64,000 nt of DNA from Benincasa hispida (lineage: Eukaryota; Streptophyta; Magnoliopsida; Cucurbitales; Cucurbitaceae), in NCBI RefSeq assembly GCF_009727055.1, contig NC_052351.1:55221544-55285543 (forward strand), written 5' to 3'. Numbering within the stretch: position 1 is the first letter of the stretch; each line of letters begins with the position of its first letter. Of the stretch, positions 1-12,055 are shown piece after piece. Both the position numbers and the translations under genes were made by a program. The notes under the pieces were generated by a model. The model was not told the origin of the DNA, did not search any database, and saw nothing but the letters and a program-made list of their open reading frames with translations.

Positions 1-1681
1 TAGTAGATGGATAAGGTTGGATACTTTATCCTGGTAATATTATGAGTACGGCCCGCTTTGTAGATAATATAATTATTGTAAAGTACTACAAATGATCTGA
101 TCCTGATCATTCATGTGGAGACATGTGAGCGGGGATATTCTTTACAAAGGAGTTTGTATAAGACCGGACCACGAAATGATTAGTCTCATTATATAACGTT
201 GTTCATAATAGAGACTTACATTTCACCAGGATGATCATAGGTGACATGACCTAAATCTTGAGTGAGTTGTAAACATAGCCTATAAAGGCGGTTCTTTGAT
301 TTGTATGAATGAGAGTGGCCAGGTCTTGTATAGCTATGTTCCCAACTCCCCAACTCCCCAATTAGACAATCAACAAGCCTGCCATTTTGGGGATTTGTCT
401 GATTGGGGAGTTGAGAACACAACTACACAAGGGGGAATTCATTCGTTTCCCAAAGTAGAGGAAAGTAGATAAATTGCTACTCTAAGGGCTGATTCCGGGG
501 CTTGAACAATGTGACGCAATACCCTCTCCTGGTCTGAGAGAGGTTTAGTCATAGTTGAATTATGATTTATTGTTCATTAGAGGAATCAATGGTACTTAAG
601 AAATATATCTGTAGTACGAAGAGTGCAGCTGTCGGTTTTTAGTAGAGTGCCCGACAGTTAATGGATGTTGAGTAAATTAATTAAAGAGTTTAATTAATGA
701 TTCAACTACCGTTGGAGCTTCAAGCTACAGGTCCATGAGGTCCCCTCTGTAGCACAACGAGGATTTATGAAAATCAATTTTGGATTAATTTGAATTGTTC
801 AAATTAATTAAGGGAAGTAATTATATGTGATATAATTATTTTAATTTAATTATATATGATATAATTACTATAATGTATTTGATACATTATAATATAGAGT
901 TTATTTGAGAGGAAATAAATATTTGAATATGATTCAAATATTAATTATATGAATTGGATTCATATAATTAAATTTAATATACATGGGATTTATATTAAAT
1001 GTCATTGGTGAGAGAATTAAAACTACGACGCATATTGTATTTGATACAATATAGAAACTATAGGTTATATATTATATATGATAAAACATATAGTTATGTA
1101 TATGTGTATAATAAATTAGTTATTATATATATATATATAATATTTTAATTTATTAATATTTTATTTAATTTTAAATTAAATTAAAGGGAGGGGAAACTTC
1201 CCTTCCCTTAATTCTCTCCTAACTCCCACGTTTCAGAGGGATGTGTGGGGTTGGTTGAATTTGATTCTTCATCTTCTTCCTCCTTTAGTTTTTTTTTACA
1301 TAAGAGTTCTGTAATGGTGAATCTCTCCCTATCTCTCAAATCTCTAATTCTTTCCCTCACCAAAAAGCCAGAGCCCACAAAACTCTTGGATTCTCATCCT
1401 AGAGAATACAGGGGAAACCAATTGGTAGTGGCTATTTTAGGATAAATTAGGGTTTTGAATTCGTGGCCATCTAGTAGAGGAGACTTCTCACGAGAAGAAA
1501 AGTTCTTCAAGGGTTAGTGTCTTTTTTCCTTATCTTTCTTCTCTTTTTACATTAACATGCTGTATTTTTTAATTAAATTGTATAATCATTTTGTATGTTT
1601 TCTATAAAATTGAACATTCTGTAAAATTTGGGATTTGGGTCTGATCCCGTTCCCACTCAAGGACCTTTAATGGTTCCTCCA
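1..1681 (+). mobile_element. Ty1/Copia LTR, family B, 5' part outside the window
   Basis: This AT-rich non-coding stretch matches, in forward sense, the Copia LTRs found reversed at 2641-4661, 38875-40967 and 48995-50963. Shared landmarks include a block reading like ATGATCTGATCCTGATCATT near position 90 and the GGGATTTGG...TTCC end near 1630-1681. The LTR start (TGTTGGG...) lies left of the window. Apparent small ORFs inside (for example 1245-1445) have no recognisable domain and are not genes. The end at 1681 was set by aligning to the terminus of the 2641-4661 copy, and is approximate. Confidence 0.75.
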
Positions 1682-2640
1682 GTTCTTGCTCATCTCAATC
1701 GCGCATCGCCTTCGATCGAGTCTCCCATCGCCGGAGTCCAGCGGCACCCAGATCTATGCCCAATCCATGCTGCTAGTCACCGCTGCACAAGTCTTCTATG
1801 GATCCATTTGAACCGCCAATTTTTGTCGTCCTCCCTTGGGTTTTCGTTGGATCTTGGTATTTGGTGGAGTTTTGGTAAGTTTTGGGTTTTTGATAAAGGT
1901 TTAGGTGTTTTTTTTTTTGTTTGAATCATGATTGCTACTAAGTTTTGGGTTAAAATCTTAGCTTGTCTCTAAAGTTGGAGCATTGAATTGAATCTTTGAG
2001 TGAAATATGGAATAAATTTGGAGCAAACAAAGTGTTTGGTAAGTTATTGGAGAATTTTAGAATGACTTTAAATTAATTGATATAAATTTATGTGTTTGGG
2101 ATGAAATTGAAGGTTATGTTTCTGGGTTAGGAACATTAATTGAAGTTTTTGTTGGAGATTGATTTCTTGGATTAATTTTGGAATTTCAATCTGAGGTAAG
2201 CGTCTTACTATTGATTTGCCTTCGAATCTATCGCCTCAAATTTATGATGATGATAAGGCCATTTAATTTAATGTTATGAACTGTTTTGACTGAGATTCTA
2301 TGATATGATGACTGAGTGCATTTTGGTAATTTTCATGACTGTGATTATTATAAAGGATATATATGGAGTGATGCTAAGTACCTAGGGTGACTGTTAGCCT
2401 TTTTATCCAGATAGGTGTACACTTACGACTGATTGTGTAATCCTTGGGGATTCACACATATGACTGCTTATGTGTACGTTTATGACTATTTGTATACCTT
2501 TGGCTACATACCTACGACTAATGTATGCTCCCGCGGGACCTCATTTATGACTATTGATGTACCTTCAAGTTAAACATCTTTGACTAATATGTGTTCCTTT
2601 GGGATCACTCTTATAATTGATATGCTATGAGTGTACACTG
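1682..2640 (+). mobile_element. Ty3/Gypsy 5' LTR, left part
   Basis: This is non-coding sequence with a stretch of degenerate repeats (GACTRNTNTGT-like units around 2400-2620). It continues at 4662 after the solo LTR inserted at 2641 and runs to a primer-binding site at 5125, so it is the LTR of the Gypsy element whose gag follows. The left end is uncertain because it abuts another LTR at 1681. No coding content is supported; the 98-codon frame at 1628-1924 shows no domain. Confidence 0.55.
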
Positions 2641-4661
2641 TGAAGGATCTCATTTTATAGAGAACCTTTGAGCGGAAACGGATCATCCAAATCCCATTTA
2701 GATTGAACGCAAAAACATTTACAGTCAACAATATAGATTATGCATAAAACATAAATTACAACATGCTTTTGAATAATAAACAAGAGTTTAGAGGTTATAC
2801 CTTTGAAGAACCCTTCTTCAAGTAAATCCCTTGAACTAACTCATTTATAAACGCGTCGAACAAGTCCTGAACTCTCCTCGAACAAGTAGCAACCAAACTC
2901 GAACCAAATGAGGATACTACCACTTAGCGACCTTGGCATTCTCGATGTGAGAACTTAGGAGTGGTAGGCTCTGACTATTTTGGTTAGAGGAAGTTTGTGG
3001 GATGGAGGAGGAAGACGATCGAGGAAGAACTAACACTATTGCATACAGTTTTGTTCTATTGTGTAGGTGATCAAGTCTATCGCATACACTTTCTTACTCG
3101 ATCGTATAGTCTCTCAAGGAAATCGTGTAGAAGACTTTTCAATCATGAATACTGATCTCTTGAAATAAAAAACAAATTTTCATTTATCCCATTTTTTTCC
3201 ATAAAACCAATTAACTTCCCGCTAAGGGTGGTTAGAGAGAAAAAGGGTTTAATTATCAAATAATTAATAATTATAAATAAATACAATAATCAACTTATCA
3301 TATTATATTTATAACCTATAGTTTTAATATTGCATCATATACAATATATAAACCATAGTTCTTTTCATCTATTTTATGAAATTTAATATAAATCATATTT
3401 ATATTAAATTTAATAACTATGAATCTTATTCATAGAAAATATAATAGAATCCTATTCAAATATTTATTCCTCCAATTCAACTATAATGTATCAAATACAT
3501 TATGCCAATTATATCATATATAATTGAATTAATCAATTATATCATATATAATTAAATTCCCACTTATTAATTTGAACATTTCAAATTAACCAAAAAACTG
3601 ATTCTCATCTAAATCCTTTGAGCTACCAAAAGGACCTTATGGACTTGTAGCTTGAAGCTCCATCGGTACGTGAATAAATAATTAAACTCTTTAATTACTT
3701 TATCCACTATCTGTCAACTGTTGGACACTCCATTAAAGAGTGACAGCTGCACTTTTCTCACTACATATATATTTATATGTCCATTGGATAAAACCATTCA
3801 ATAGTACGATGACCCTTCACAAATTGCTCATAAGTACAACTGGGCAAAATTACTGTTTTGCCCTTGTAGTTATATCTAACTCCTTAAGTACCACTGATCC
3901 CTCTAATGAACAATAGATCATAGTCCCACTATGACTAAACCCCTCTCGGGCCAAGAGAGGGTGTGGCGCCACATTGTTCAATACTCAGAATCAACCCTTA
4001 AGGGAGAAATTTATCTACTTACCCCTGCTTTAGGGAAGGAGTGAATTCTATCTTGTGTAGCTGAGTTCTCAGTTCCCCAATCAGACAAATCCCTAAAATG
4101 GTATGTTTATTGAGCCGGCGATCTAGCCACTCTCACCTATACAAATCAAAGGATCGTCCTCATAGGCAGGAGTTCACAACTCACTCAGGACTAAGGTCAT
4201 GTTACCTATGGTCATCCTAGTGAAATGAAAGTTTCTAGACTAAACACTTCGTAGTCCGGTCTTATACAAACTCATTTCTATAGAATATCCCCGCTCGCAT
4301 GTCTAATACATGAATGATCAGGATCAGATCATTTGTAGCACTTTACAACATTTGTAACACCTACAAAACGGGCCATACTCGTAGTGTCACCAAGATAAGG
4401 TATCCAGCTTTATCCATATACCACAAACCATTTAAATTATCACTTAAATGTGATCCACCTGTATGTCTCCACATACATGTTTAAGTTACAACAATAATCA
4501 TGGATATTAGTTTATTGGTTTATGGTTAATGCAACTAAAATATCATATATTTCCTGGAAAGAGTGAATAAAATATCAAATATTATTAATCACAGAAATAT
4601 CTGTTCATATAATGTTTACAAACTATTGGATCCTATGAGATTTAGAGCATGAATCCCAACA
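2641..4661 (-). mobile_element. Solo Copia LTR, family B, with CACTG target duplication
   Basis: Read on the minus strand, this 2,021-bp unit starts TGTTGGGATTCATG and ends CCTTCA. On the plus strand it begins TGAAGGATC and ends CCCAACA. It is flanked by identical 5-bp repeats CACTG at 2636-2640 and 4662-4666. No gag, pol, primer-binding site or polypurine tract lies inside, so it is a solo LTR left by recombination between the two LTRs of a complete element. It interrupts a Gypsy LTR, so it is younger than that element. Confidence 0.88.
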
Positions 4662-5122
4662 CACTGATGTCTAGATAGAATGGTTAACATGTTACCTAGA
4701 GGGTCTAGTAGTAGGTCACTTACTAAGTATTTTATATTCATCCTTTCTTCCCCTATGTTTTCAACTAATGACAGAAATATGTCGACGAGTGACAGACCAA
4801 ACCCGTGACTGAGCCATATGGGGACTAAAGAAATCACTTCCACTCAACCTGTGTCCTTGGTGATGTGATTGTTTTGAAATATGAATTTATTGTCGGTTAA
4901 AATATTTTATTATTTTGAATATTTTCTTTGTAAATATCTTTTTAGGGGACCCTAGTTAAATGTTTTGTTTATTTGATTTATTTATTAACTTAAAAATTTG
5001 GATCGAAATAGTCATCCATGTTTCACTAAATTTATGCTTTATTGGTTAAAATATTTTAAATGTAAATTTGTAATTATGAGTAACGACCCTTATCAAAGTT
5101 CTATAAAGATTGGATCATTACA
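4662..5122 (+). mobile_element. Ty3/Gypsy 5' LTR, right part
   Basis: This is the continuation of the LTR broken at 2640. It is AT-rich and ends ...GGATCATTACA two bases before a tRNA-iMet-type primer-binding site. The minus-strand frame at 4616-4843 crosses the LTR junction and is not a gene. Confidence 0.65.
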
Positions 5123-5124
5123 GC

Positions 5125-5137
5125 TAGTATCAGAGCC
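5125..5137 (+). other. Primer-binding site (tRNA-Met type) of the Gypsy element
   Basis: TAGTATCAGAGCC differs by one base from the common plant TGGTATCAGAGCC site. It sits 2 bp after the LTR end and about 200 bp before gag, which fixes the element's orientation as forward. Confidence 0.75.
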
Positions 5138-5345
5138 TAGGTTTTAGGTTCTGTAGACCGACTTACGATATAAGTCTAGATTATGTATCCCTTATGGCTA
5201 TTATGGATCCTTTGTCCTTCCCAGTTATGTTTCTTATTAAATGTTTTAAAAGTATATGTGCATGATCTTACTAGTTACTTTTAAAAAGTAATAGCATACC
5301 GTTTCTTGATTAAGGATTAAATAAGGTTGACTGTGAGTGTTAGAA

Positions 5346-6440
5346 ATGCCACCACATCGAAGTGCAAGAAGGGGTGGTCATGGGGGGTATGGTAGAACTT
5401 GTGGAAGGGATGGACGTCACCTACCAGTATACCCACCCCTTGATGCACCCGTCACCAGGCTGATTATACTACATTGACAGTTTAGCTAGAGGAAAAAATT
5501 CAAGAGTATAGTGAAGGAGGATTTAGCTCGACGAGTACCACCTCAGGAGGCTTCTACACCCCAAGGCCCCGCTCTATAGCAGAATATGCAGGATCTATCC
5601 ACCGAGGCATCGTTTCTGAAGGATTTTAGGAAGTATAATCCTTGTATGTCTAATGGGTCATTGAAGGACCCTACAAAGGCCAAGTTGTGGCTATCTTCCA
5701 TAGAGACAATTTTTCAATGTATGAAGTGCCCAAATGACCAAAAGGTACAGTGTGCAGTTTTCTTACTTACAAATAATGCTGCCATTTGATGGTAGTCTGC
5801 TAAAAAGATGATTGATGCCAAGGCTGGAGTAATAACCTGGGAGCAGTTCAAGGAACCATTTTACACAAAATACTTCTCAGCCAGCTTGAGGAATTCTAAA
5901 CAATAGGAGTTCCTAGATCTGAAACGGGCCCATATAATGATCGAGGATTATAACCAAGAGTTTGACAGGTTATTTCATTTTGCTTATGAACTGGTCACCA
6001 TGGAGGTTAAGAGAGTAGAAAAATTTGTCTAGGGCTTAAAAAGTGAGATACGAGGTTTTGTGTGGGCCTTCAAGTCAACTACTCATGAAAAGGCATTCCA
6101 TTTGGTGGTAGAGATGGATTCTCAGGAAGAAAAGGAATGCCTAAAGTCTCAAGGGTCAGAAACCTCCTCGAGACAGAAGAGGAAAGCAGAACAAAGAGCC
6201 CTTGAGCCCCCATAGAAAGGTTTGAGTTCGGCCAAGTCATTACGACATTACCAGCAGCTAATCTTTGATTTATAAGGGGTTTGGAGAGAAAATCCCTTAT
6301 GTAATTGTGTGGGAGTCCCATGTGGTGTGAGGTGTGGTAGGCACGAGGTTATGCTTTAAATGCAAGCGAGAGGAACATACGACAGATAGATGCCCTGGTA
6401 ATTTTACTGGAGGTGGTATGAATCAGCATCAAATGCTCAG
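5346..6440 (+). pseudogene. Ty3/Gypsy (chromovirus-like) gag, broken
   Basis: The gag begins ATGCCACCACATCG at 5346 with an arginine/glycine-rich N-terminus. It continues through a retrotransposon gag domain; an open stretch at 5586-5789 includes WLSSIETIF, and further on comes the characteristic EQFKEPFYTKYFSASLRN. A zinc knuckle of the form C-X2-C-X4-H-X4-C lies at 6352-6393. In-frame stops (for example TAG after DAPV..LILH, and others near 5789, 5907 and 6030) and at least one frameshift before the knuckle break it. In the family this protein is the capsid/nucleocapsid precursor. Protease and polymerase do not follow, because the element is cut off at 6633. Confidence 0.85.
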
Positions 6441-6633
6441 AATGATGTAAATAGATAGCAACACCATGGTTAGATCTATGCCACTAACCGACAATAGGTC
6501 GAGTGGTCAGGAACGATAGTGACAGGTACGTTTCCAATCTTGGGACACTATGCCTTGGTATTATTTGATTATTCAAATAATGTTGTGATTAGATGATTAT
6601 TCAAGATATGGTTATCTATACCTAATGCAACAT
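6441..6633 (+). mobile_element. Gypsy gag-pol spacer remnant
   Basis: This continues the Gypsy element after the zinc knuckle. A weak trace of a protease start (ALVLFDYS) can be read near 6550-6580, where the family normally shows LFDSGA. Too little is left to call a domain. It ends where the Copia LTR begins at 6634. Confidence 0.45.
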
Positions 6634-8650
6634 TGTTGGGATTAGTGTCCTAATTCTCTCAGAGTCTCGTAGTTTGTAAACTGTACACATTATTATAAAT
6701 AAAATAAGAGTTATTTTATTTGGCATTTACTCATATCCAATAAAAAAAGCTCGATGGTTATTGTATGAAAACTTAAGCATGTATATAAGATATACAAGTA
6801 GATCATGCCTTAAGTGATAACCTAAATAGGTCAGTAGTATAAGGATTAAGGAGGGATACCTGATCCTGGTGACACTATGAATACGACCCGCTTTGTAGAG
6901 GTTTGCAAGTGTTGTGAACTACTACAGATGGTAGATCCTGACCATTCATATGGAGACATGCGAGTGGGGGTGTCCTATACAAAGAGTTTGTATAAGACCA
7001 AACTATGAGATGACTAGTCTCTGTATATAACGCCGTTGATACTTGAGACTTACATCTCACCTAAATGACCATAGGTGACATGGACTCAATCCTAAGTGTT
7101 TTGCAAACTCCTGCCTTTGAGGGCGGTCCTTTGATTAGTATGGGTGAGAGTGGCCAGATTGCCAACTCAACATGCCTACCTTTTTAGGGATTTGTCTGAT
7201 TTGGGAGCTGGGAACTCAGTTACACAAGATGGAATTCACTCCTTCCCTGAAGTAGGTGTAAGTAGATAGATTGCTCCCTTAAGGGCTGATTGTGGGTCTT
7301 GAACATAGTGGTCACAACTTCTCTTTGGAAGAGAGGACTCAATCATAGTAGGACTATAACTTATGTTCATTAGAGGGATCAGTGGTAGTTGAAGATTTAG
7401 ATGTAACTATAGGGGCATAACGGTTATTGGCCCAGTTGTACTTACAAGCAATCTATGAAGGGTTATCGTACTGTTGATTGGTTAATATAGACACATAACA
7501 TATTTATAATAAGGAGAGTTCAGCTGTCAGTCTTTAGTGGAGTGTCTGGCAGTTAACGGATGGTGGATCCCATGACTAAAGAGCTTAGTCAGTTATTCAC
7601 GTACCATTGGAGCTTCAAGCTACAGGTCCATAAGGTCCCCTTGGTAGCTCAATGGATTCAAGGTGAGAATCAGTTCTTGGTGTTGATTTGAAATGTTCAA
7701 ATTGAGAGGTAATTTGATTATATATGATATGATCGGTGTGATGTATGAGATACATCAAGTGGAGGATTATTGTAAATGAGATTTACATTAAGTACCATGA
7801 AATAGAAAAAGAGCTATGGTTTATATGTTTCATGAGATGAAATATTAAACCTATAGGTTATAAATATACTATGGTAAGTTGGTTATCATATATATTTATA
7901 ATAATATTAATTATTGGATAATTATCTATTTTTCTCTAATAACCAATTGAGTGGGAGGTTATTGGTGGTTTCATGGTAACCGTGAGATAAAAGGAAAAAT
8001 GTTTTCTTAAATTTAGAATGATGAAGATTTGAGATTTTCAATTCTCGGAAAGGAAAGACTCACGGAATCGCTGTCAAGTGAATAGGATTCACTAAACAAT
8101 AGCTGAAGAGAGACTAAACGATCATGGAGTGACACTACACGATAGTTCACTCAGCTGCCTATTAGCTAAACGATTGCGAAGCTTTTACTAAATGATCGTG
8201 TTTTGTTAAACGATTAGGCATTCGTCTATATGATAGACATTTGTCATCTCCCACTTGCTCAATCGTTTACACGATTGTTACTCCGCTAGTCTCTTACTCT
8301 AACCAAGTCCACACAGAGCCCACACTTCTGGATTCTCACACCGAGAATACCAAGGTAGCCATTGTGGTGGTATCGTACTCAACTCGACCGAAGTCGAGGT
8401 TTCTGGAGGTTGTTCGATGTGTTCGTGATCTTGGAGATCATTGTGTTCGTGGTTATTGTGATCGTGCTGTGTTGCAATTGTGGTGTACGAGCGTTCGTGT
8501 GTTGCAGTCTTGGAGATTGATCGAGCGTTCGTGATCGAGGGAGTTTGAGGATGAGTTTTCAAAAGTATGATAATCATTCTTTTGATCTTTGTTAACCATG
8601 CTGTAATTTCATATGTTGCATGACCAGTTAGTTTCGTATGTTGCATGACT
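6634..8650 (+). mobile_element. Copia LTR, family B, 3' end lost
   Basis: It starts TGTTGGGATTAGTG and tracks the reverse LTRs at 38875-40967 and 2641-4661 in opposite sense. It includes a GC-richer block at 8100-8530 with repeated CGATCG/TTTAG words. The usual LTR end is missing: homology stops after a CTGTAATTTC stretch near 8610, and the sequence runs into what looks like the 3' internal end of another Copia copy. The frames at 8241-8534 (+) and 8299-8646 (-) overlap in opposite senses within the LTR and show no domain. Confidence 0.7.
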
Positions 8651-8737
8651 AGGGCAAGTGGGAAATTTTTGTACTGGGCCTTAGTGCCCTAGTTTATTGT
8701 TTTGTACACCCCACTCGCTTTAGGACAAGTGGGAGAT
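8651..8737 (+). mobile_element. Copia 3' internal end with polypurine tract
   Basis: This short stretch ends in GGACAAGTGGGAGAT, a typical Copia polypurine tract, directly before an LTR start TGTTGGGG at 8738. A related word (GGGCAAGTGGGAAAT) occurs at about 8651-8667. It marks the 3' end of a forward Copia element whose body is not upstream here. Confidence 0.65.
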
Positions 8738-8935
8738 TGTTGGGGATGATGCCTTAAACTCTCGTTGGGTCCTGTAGTTTATAAGCATTGTATTGAACAA
8801 ACGCTTGTGATGTAATAATATATGATATTTTCTTCACTATTATCTATGAAACATGGGATGTTTTATTTGCTTTACCGCAAACCTATAAACTAAGATCCCT
8901 AGTTTTTGTTGTAACTTAAGCATGTATGTGGAGAC
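8738..8935 (+). mobile_element. Copia LTR fragment (5' 198 bp)
   Basis: It begins TGTTGGGGATGATGCC directly after the polypurine tract and matches the reverse complement of the right end of the LTR at 48995-50963. It is cut off at 8935 within a ...GTATGTGGAGAC word, where a reverse family C LTR begins. Confidence 0.75.
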
Positions 8936-10798
8936 TGTAGTATTGCATCAGCAATAGCAGAAGCAACAAGGATCATTTAAGTACTCTAATTCATTAATTT
9001 TGGCAAAATATAAAGCATGCTCTTGCAGAAAACAAATGAGTTTCATGACATACCTCTTGTAGAACTTCTTCAAAGCTTGTTCTCCAGCTGGAATCTTCTT
9101 CAAATCTTGTTGCAGACCACCTCAAGATCTTCCCCACTATTCTCTTAGAGCTCTAGATTGAGTTGTGGGACTCAAAACAAGCTTGAATCAAGGGATGAAG
9201 AAGAATTGCTCACAGCAGCAATCTAGTTAAAGAACTCTTTCTTCAACACGAATTTTCTCTAAAATTCTCTCTTGATTGCATGCCCAAAATTCACTCTAAA
9301 CTCTTCAATATATTGCAAATCAACATGCAAGGAAGAGTTGCATGAGTTGCAGTGCATGCTTGGAGTAACAGAAGGCAATAGTGACGGTTTTTGTGTGAGC
9401 AAATAGGAGATGGATAATGGAAAACCAAGTTTTTCCATTTGTGTTTTGTTTTTTTTCCAATTTTCCAATTTTATCTCTAGACCAAAATTTGATATTTCCA
9501 AAATCCATTTTGATTTTAAAAACTGAAAAATAAAATTAATTTCATAAATTAATTTTTAAATAAAACTTAATTAATTTAATATCAAATATTAAATTAATTT
9601 TATCACATATCCATCTTTATATATTTAAATCATATTTAAATATAAATTCTCTTATTCCGTTTAATTCTCAAATTAAACACGTAATTATATCTCATATAAT
9701 TACCAATTCCCTTAATTCTAATTTGAACGTTTCAAATTAACTTATCACGCTATTCTAAAGCTGGTTCATTTACGAGCTAATAGGGGGACCTCGCGGATAT
9801 ACAGATCATGGGCTCCAACGATCCGAGATTAATTGGCTAAACTCATTAGACCAGATTAATCCCCATTCGTTAACTAATGGGTAACTCCACTAAAGCCCAT
9901 AGTTGCACTCCTATCACTGTAGATATATTATGTCTACATGATTTAACCATAATCAGCAAGTCGACTCTTCACAGGTTGTTCATAATAACAGTTGGGTCAA
10001 ATATCTACTTTACCCCCGAGTTTACGTCTTATTCCTCAAGTCCCTACTTATCCTCTAATAAACAACTAGTTTATGATCCAATCACTAAACCAAACTCTCT
10101 CAGCCCAGTGAAAGGGTGAGGCCCCTTGTTCAAGACCTGGATTCAATACTTGAGAGAGCAACCTTTCTCCTATCCCTAAATCGGGTAGCCGTGAACTCCA
10201 TCTTGCACCCTATGTCCCCAGCTATCTATTAGGTCTTATCCATGAAATGGGAGTCTTATTGGGTCGACACTGTTGAGCCAACCCTCACCTATGCAAATCT
10301 AAGGGTAATCCCGAATAAACAAGAGTTCATAATTAGCTCAAGATTAAGATCGAGTTACCTAGGTCATCTAGGTGAAATAGTCAGTCTTATACAGTAAACA
10401 ACATTATAAAGTAAGAGTGACTTATTTCTTGGTCCGATCTTATGAAAACTCATTGCATAGGACACCCCCACTCCTCATGTCATAACATGTAAGAATTAGG
10501 ATCGCATCGTATGTAGAACTTTACAATCTTTGTAACAACTACAGAGTAGGCTGCATCCAATAGAGTTACACGAACAAGGTCCCAACCTTATTCGTGTACT
10601 ATAGAATATTTTGACTATTTACTCGAACTTGATCCACTCTTATGTCTCCACATAAAGTTCAAGTACTCATGTAATAGTCATGGGTCTTAGTTTATTGGAT
10701 TTAGACTTTCATACAATTTATGAAATCAATAATAAGTATATTGATTATAGAAAATGTTTATCATTTTACAAACTGCGAGTTTTAGGACATAAAACCCA
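8936..10798 (-). mobile_element. Copia LTR, family C (longest copy)
   Basis: On the plus strand it starts TGTAGTATTGCATCAGC and ends ACATAAAACCCAAT. It matches 20655-21717 and the pieces at 11292-11490 and 36340-36856. It contains a reverse set of the CACCTATGCAAATC...CCCAATA blocks. Compared with this copy, the LTR at 20655-21717 lacks several hundred bases in the middle. I found no target duplication (GAGAC on the left is not repeated on the right), so a deletion has probably removed one flank. The overlapping frames at 9259-9508 are not genes. Confidence 0.75.
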
Positions 10799-11291
10799 AT
10801 TTATGAAATCATACTCTAGGTATGGGTATGTTTATTTGATGCAACGGAAGTCTGAATCCTTTGAAAAGTTCAGAGAGTTCAAGGCTGAAGTTGAAAACGC
10901 ATTGGATAGATAGATTAAAACACTTCGATCGGATCGGGGTGGAGAGTTTTTAGATTCGAGGTTCTAGAAATATTTGATAGAACATGGAATTGTTTCTAAA
11001 TTCTCAGCGTCGGGTACACCTCAGCAGAAAGGTGTAGCGGAGAGGAGAAACAGAACTTTGTTGGACATGGTTCGATCGATGATGAGTTACACTTCCTTAC
11101 CGGACTCATTTTAGGGTTTTGCAGTGGAGACTGCAGTGTATATCCTCAACTGTGTTCCTTCCAAGAGTTTTGCGAGAACACCTCTGGAGTTGTGGAATGG
11201 GCGTAAAGCTAGTTTGCGTCACTTCTGCAATTCCCAGCACATGTGCTTGTGGTTAATCCAAAGAAATTGGAACCACGGTCGAGGTTGTGCC
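10799..11291 (+). pseudogene. Copia integrase fragment (element A), interrupted
   Basis: Three stretches of the Copia integrase core can be read: RYGYVYLMQRKSESFEKF (10816 on), then TLRSDRGGEFLDS after a stop, then GTPQQKGVAERRNRTLLDMV with the catalytic glutamate, and finally PLELWNGRKASLRHF. Stops and shifts (TAG after ENALDR, TAG near 11114) break it. The element is split at 11291/11292 by the Copia C insertion. Its frame resumes at 21718 once that insertion and one target duplication are disregarded. Confidence 0.9.
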
Positions 11292-11490
11292 TGTAGGATT
11301 GTATCAATCGCAGCGGAAGAACAAGGATCATCTAAGCATTCAAATTCACTAATTTTGGCATAATATAAAGCATGTTTCTGCAGAAAAATGGGTTTCAAGA
11401 CATACCTCATGTAGAACTTCTTCAAAGCTCCATCTCTAGTTGCATTTTTCTCCATATCTTGTTGTAGACCACCTCAAGATCTTTCCCACT
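11292..11490 (-). mobile_element. 3' LTR remnant of Copia C
   Basis: It starts TGTAGGATTGTATC, as does the 5' LTR copy at 20655, and follows it closely for about 200 bp to CCCACTATT. Sequence from another element (TTCCAGTT..., also found before the extra ORF near 29560) takes over there. Confidence 0.85.
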
Positions 11491-11518
11491 ATTTCCAGTT
11501 CTCCCAAGCTTATCATCC

Positions 11519-12055
11519 ATGGCCGACAAGCTCCCCAACACTCTGCTTCACCATCAACCCCTTCCTCTTACCAAATCGCCATGCGAGAGGCAGCATTCCT
11601 TGCTGCCAGTCGCAGGCTTGCTGCCCACAGAGGAGGTGGCGGTGGCTGAAGAAATGGTAGTGGCGGAGGCAGTGGTGATTGAAGAAGAAACAGGAAGAGA
11701 CACTCTGACCTTAGAGACTCTTGAGGTAACTGCCAACGCAGAAACCTATGACGGACCCTCCAGCGTGGTGGTGGAGGAGATTGCGGTGGCTGAAGTTGCG
11801 ATGGAGGAGGTTACAGTGGAAACGCAACCAGAAGTAGTTGGAAAGAAAAAGAAGAAGAAGAAAAGAAAGGGGAGAAAGGCTGGAGAGGCTGAGTCTTCTC
11901 ATCATCGCAAGGAGAAAAAGAATAAAGAAAAGAAGGATGATGATGAAGATGAGGAGGCCAAGAAGGAAAGGAAGAAGAAAGAGAAGGAAGAAAGAAGAAT
12001 GCGCCAGCGTGAAGAAAGACGCCTAAGAAAAGAAGCAGAGGGCTGCGAGCCCTGA
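11519..12055 (+). CDS. Charged extra ORF of Tat-like element, N-terminal module
   Basis: This is a 178-codon open frame starting MADKLPNTLL, homologous to the frames starting at 29584 and 29749. Residues 1-60 resemble the MREAAFLAASRRL module of the second copy, although here the frame is shifted: the matching peptide is read in another frame at about 11581-11630. Residues 65-105 are acidic and valine-rich. Residues 108-178 are an extreme lysine/glutamate/arginine run that predicts a long helix or coiled coil. There is no catalytic motif. In this type of element such ORFs lie between pol and the 3' LTR and their role is unknown. It is transposon-derived and not a host gene. Confidence 0.55.
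   Translation: MADKLPNTLLHHQPLPLTKSPCERQHSLLPVAGLLPTEEVAVAEEMVVAEAVVIEEETGRDTLTLETLEVTANAETYDGPSSVVVEEIAVAEVAMEEVTVETQPEVVGKKKKKKKRKGRKAGEAESSHHRKEKKNKEKKDDDEDEEAKKERKKKEKEERRMRQREERRLRKEAEGCEP

Noticed and set aside
5125..5137. tRNA gene fragment
   Set aside because: The match is only the primer-binding site complementary to a tRNA 3' end, at the expected place after an LTR.
8241..8646. Overlapping frames of 97 and 115 codons
   Set aside because: They lie inside a Copia LTR, in opposite senses, and sister LTR copies do not preserve them.
8931..10803. Target duplication around the 8936-10798 LTR
   Set aside because: GAGAC on the left is not matched on the right, so no clean insertion can be claimed.
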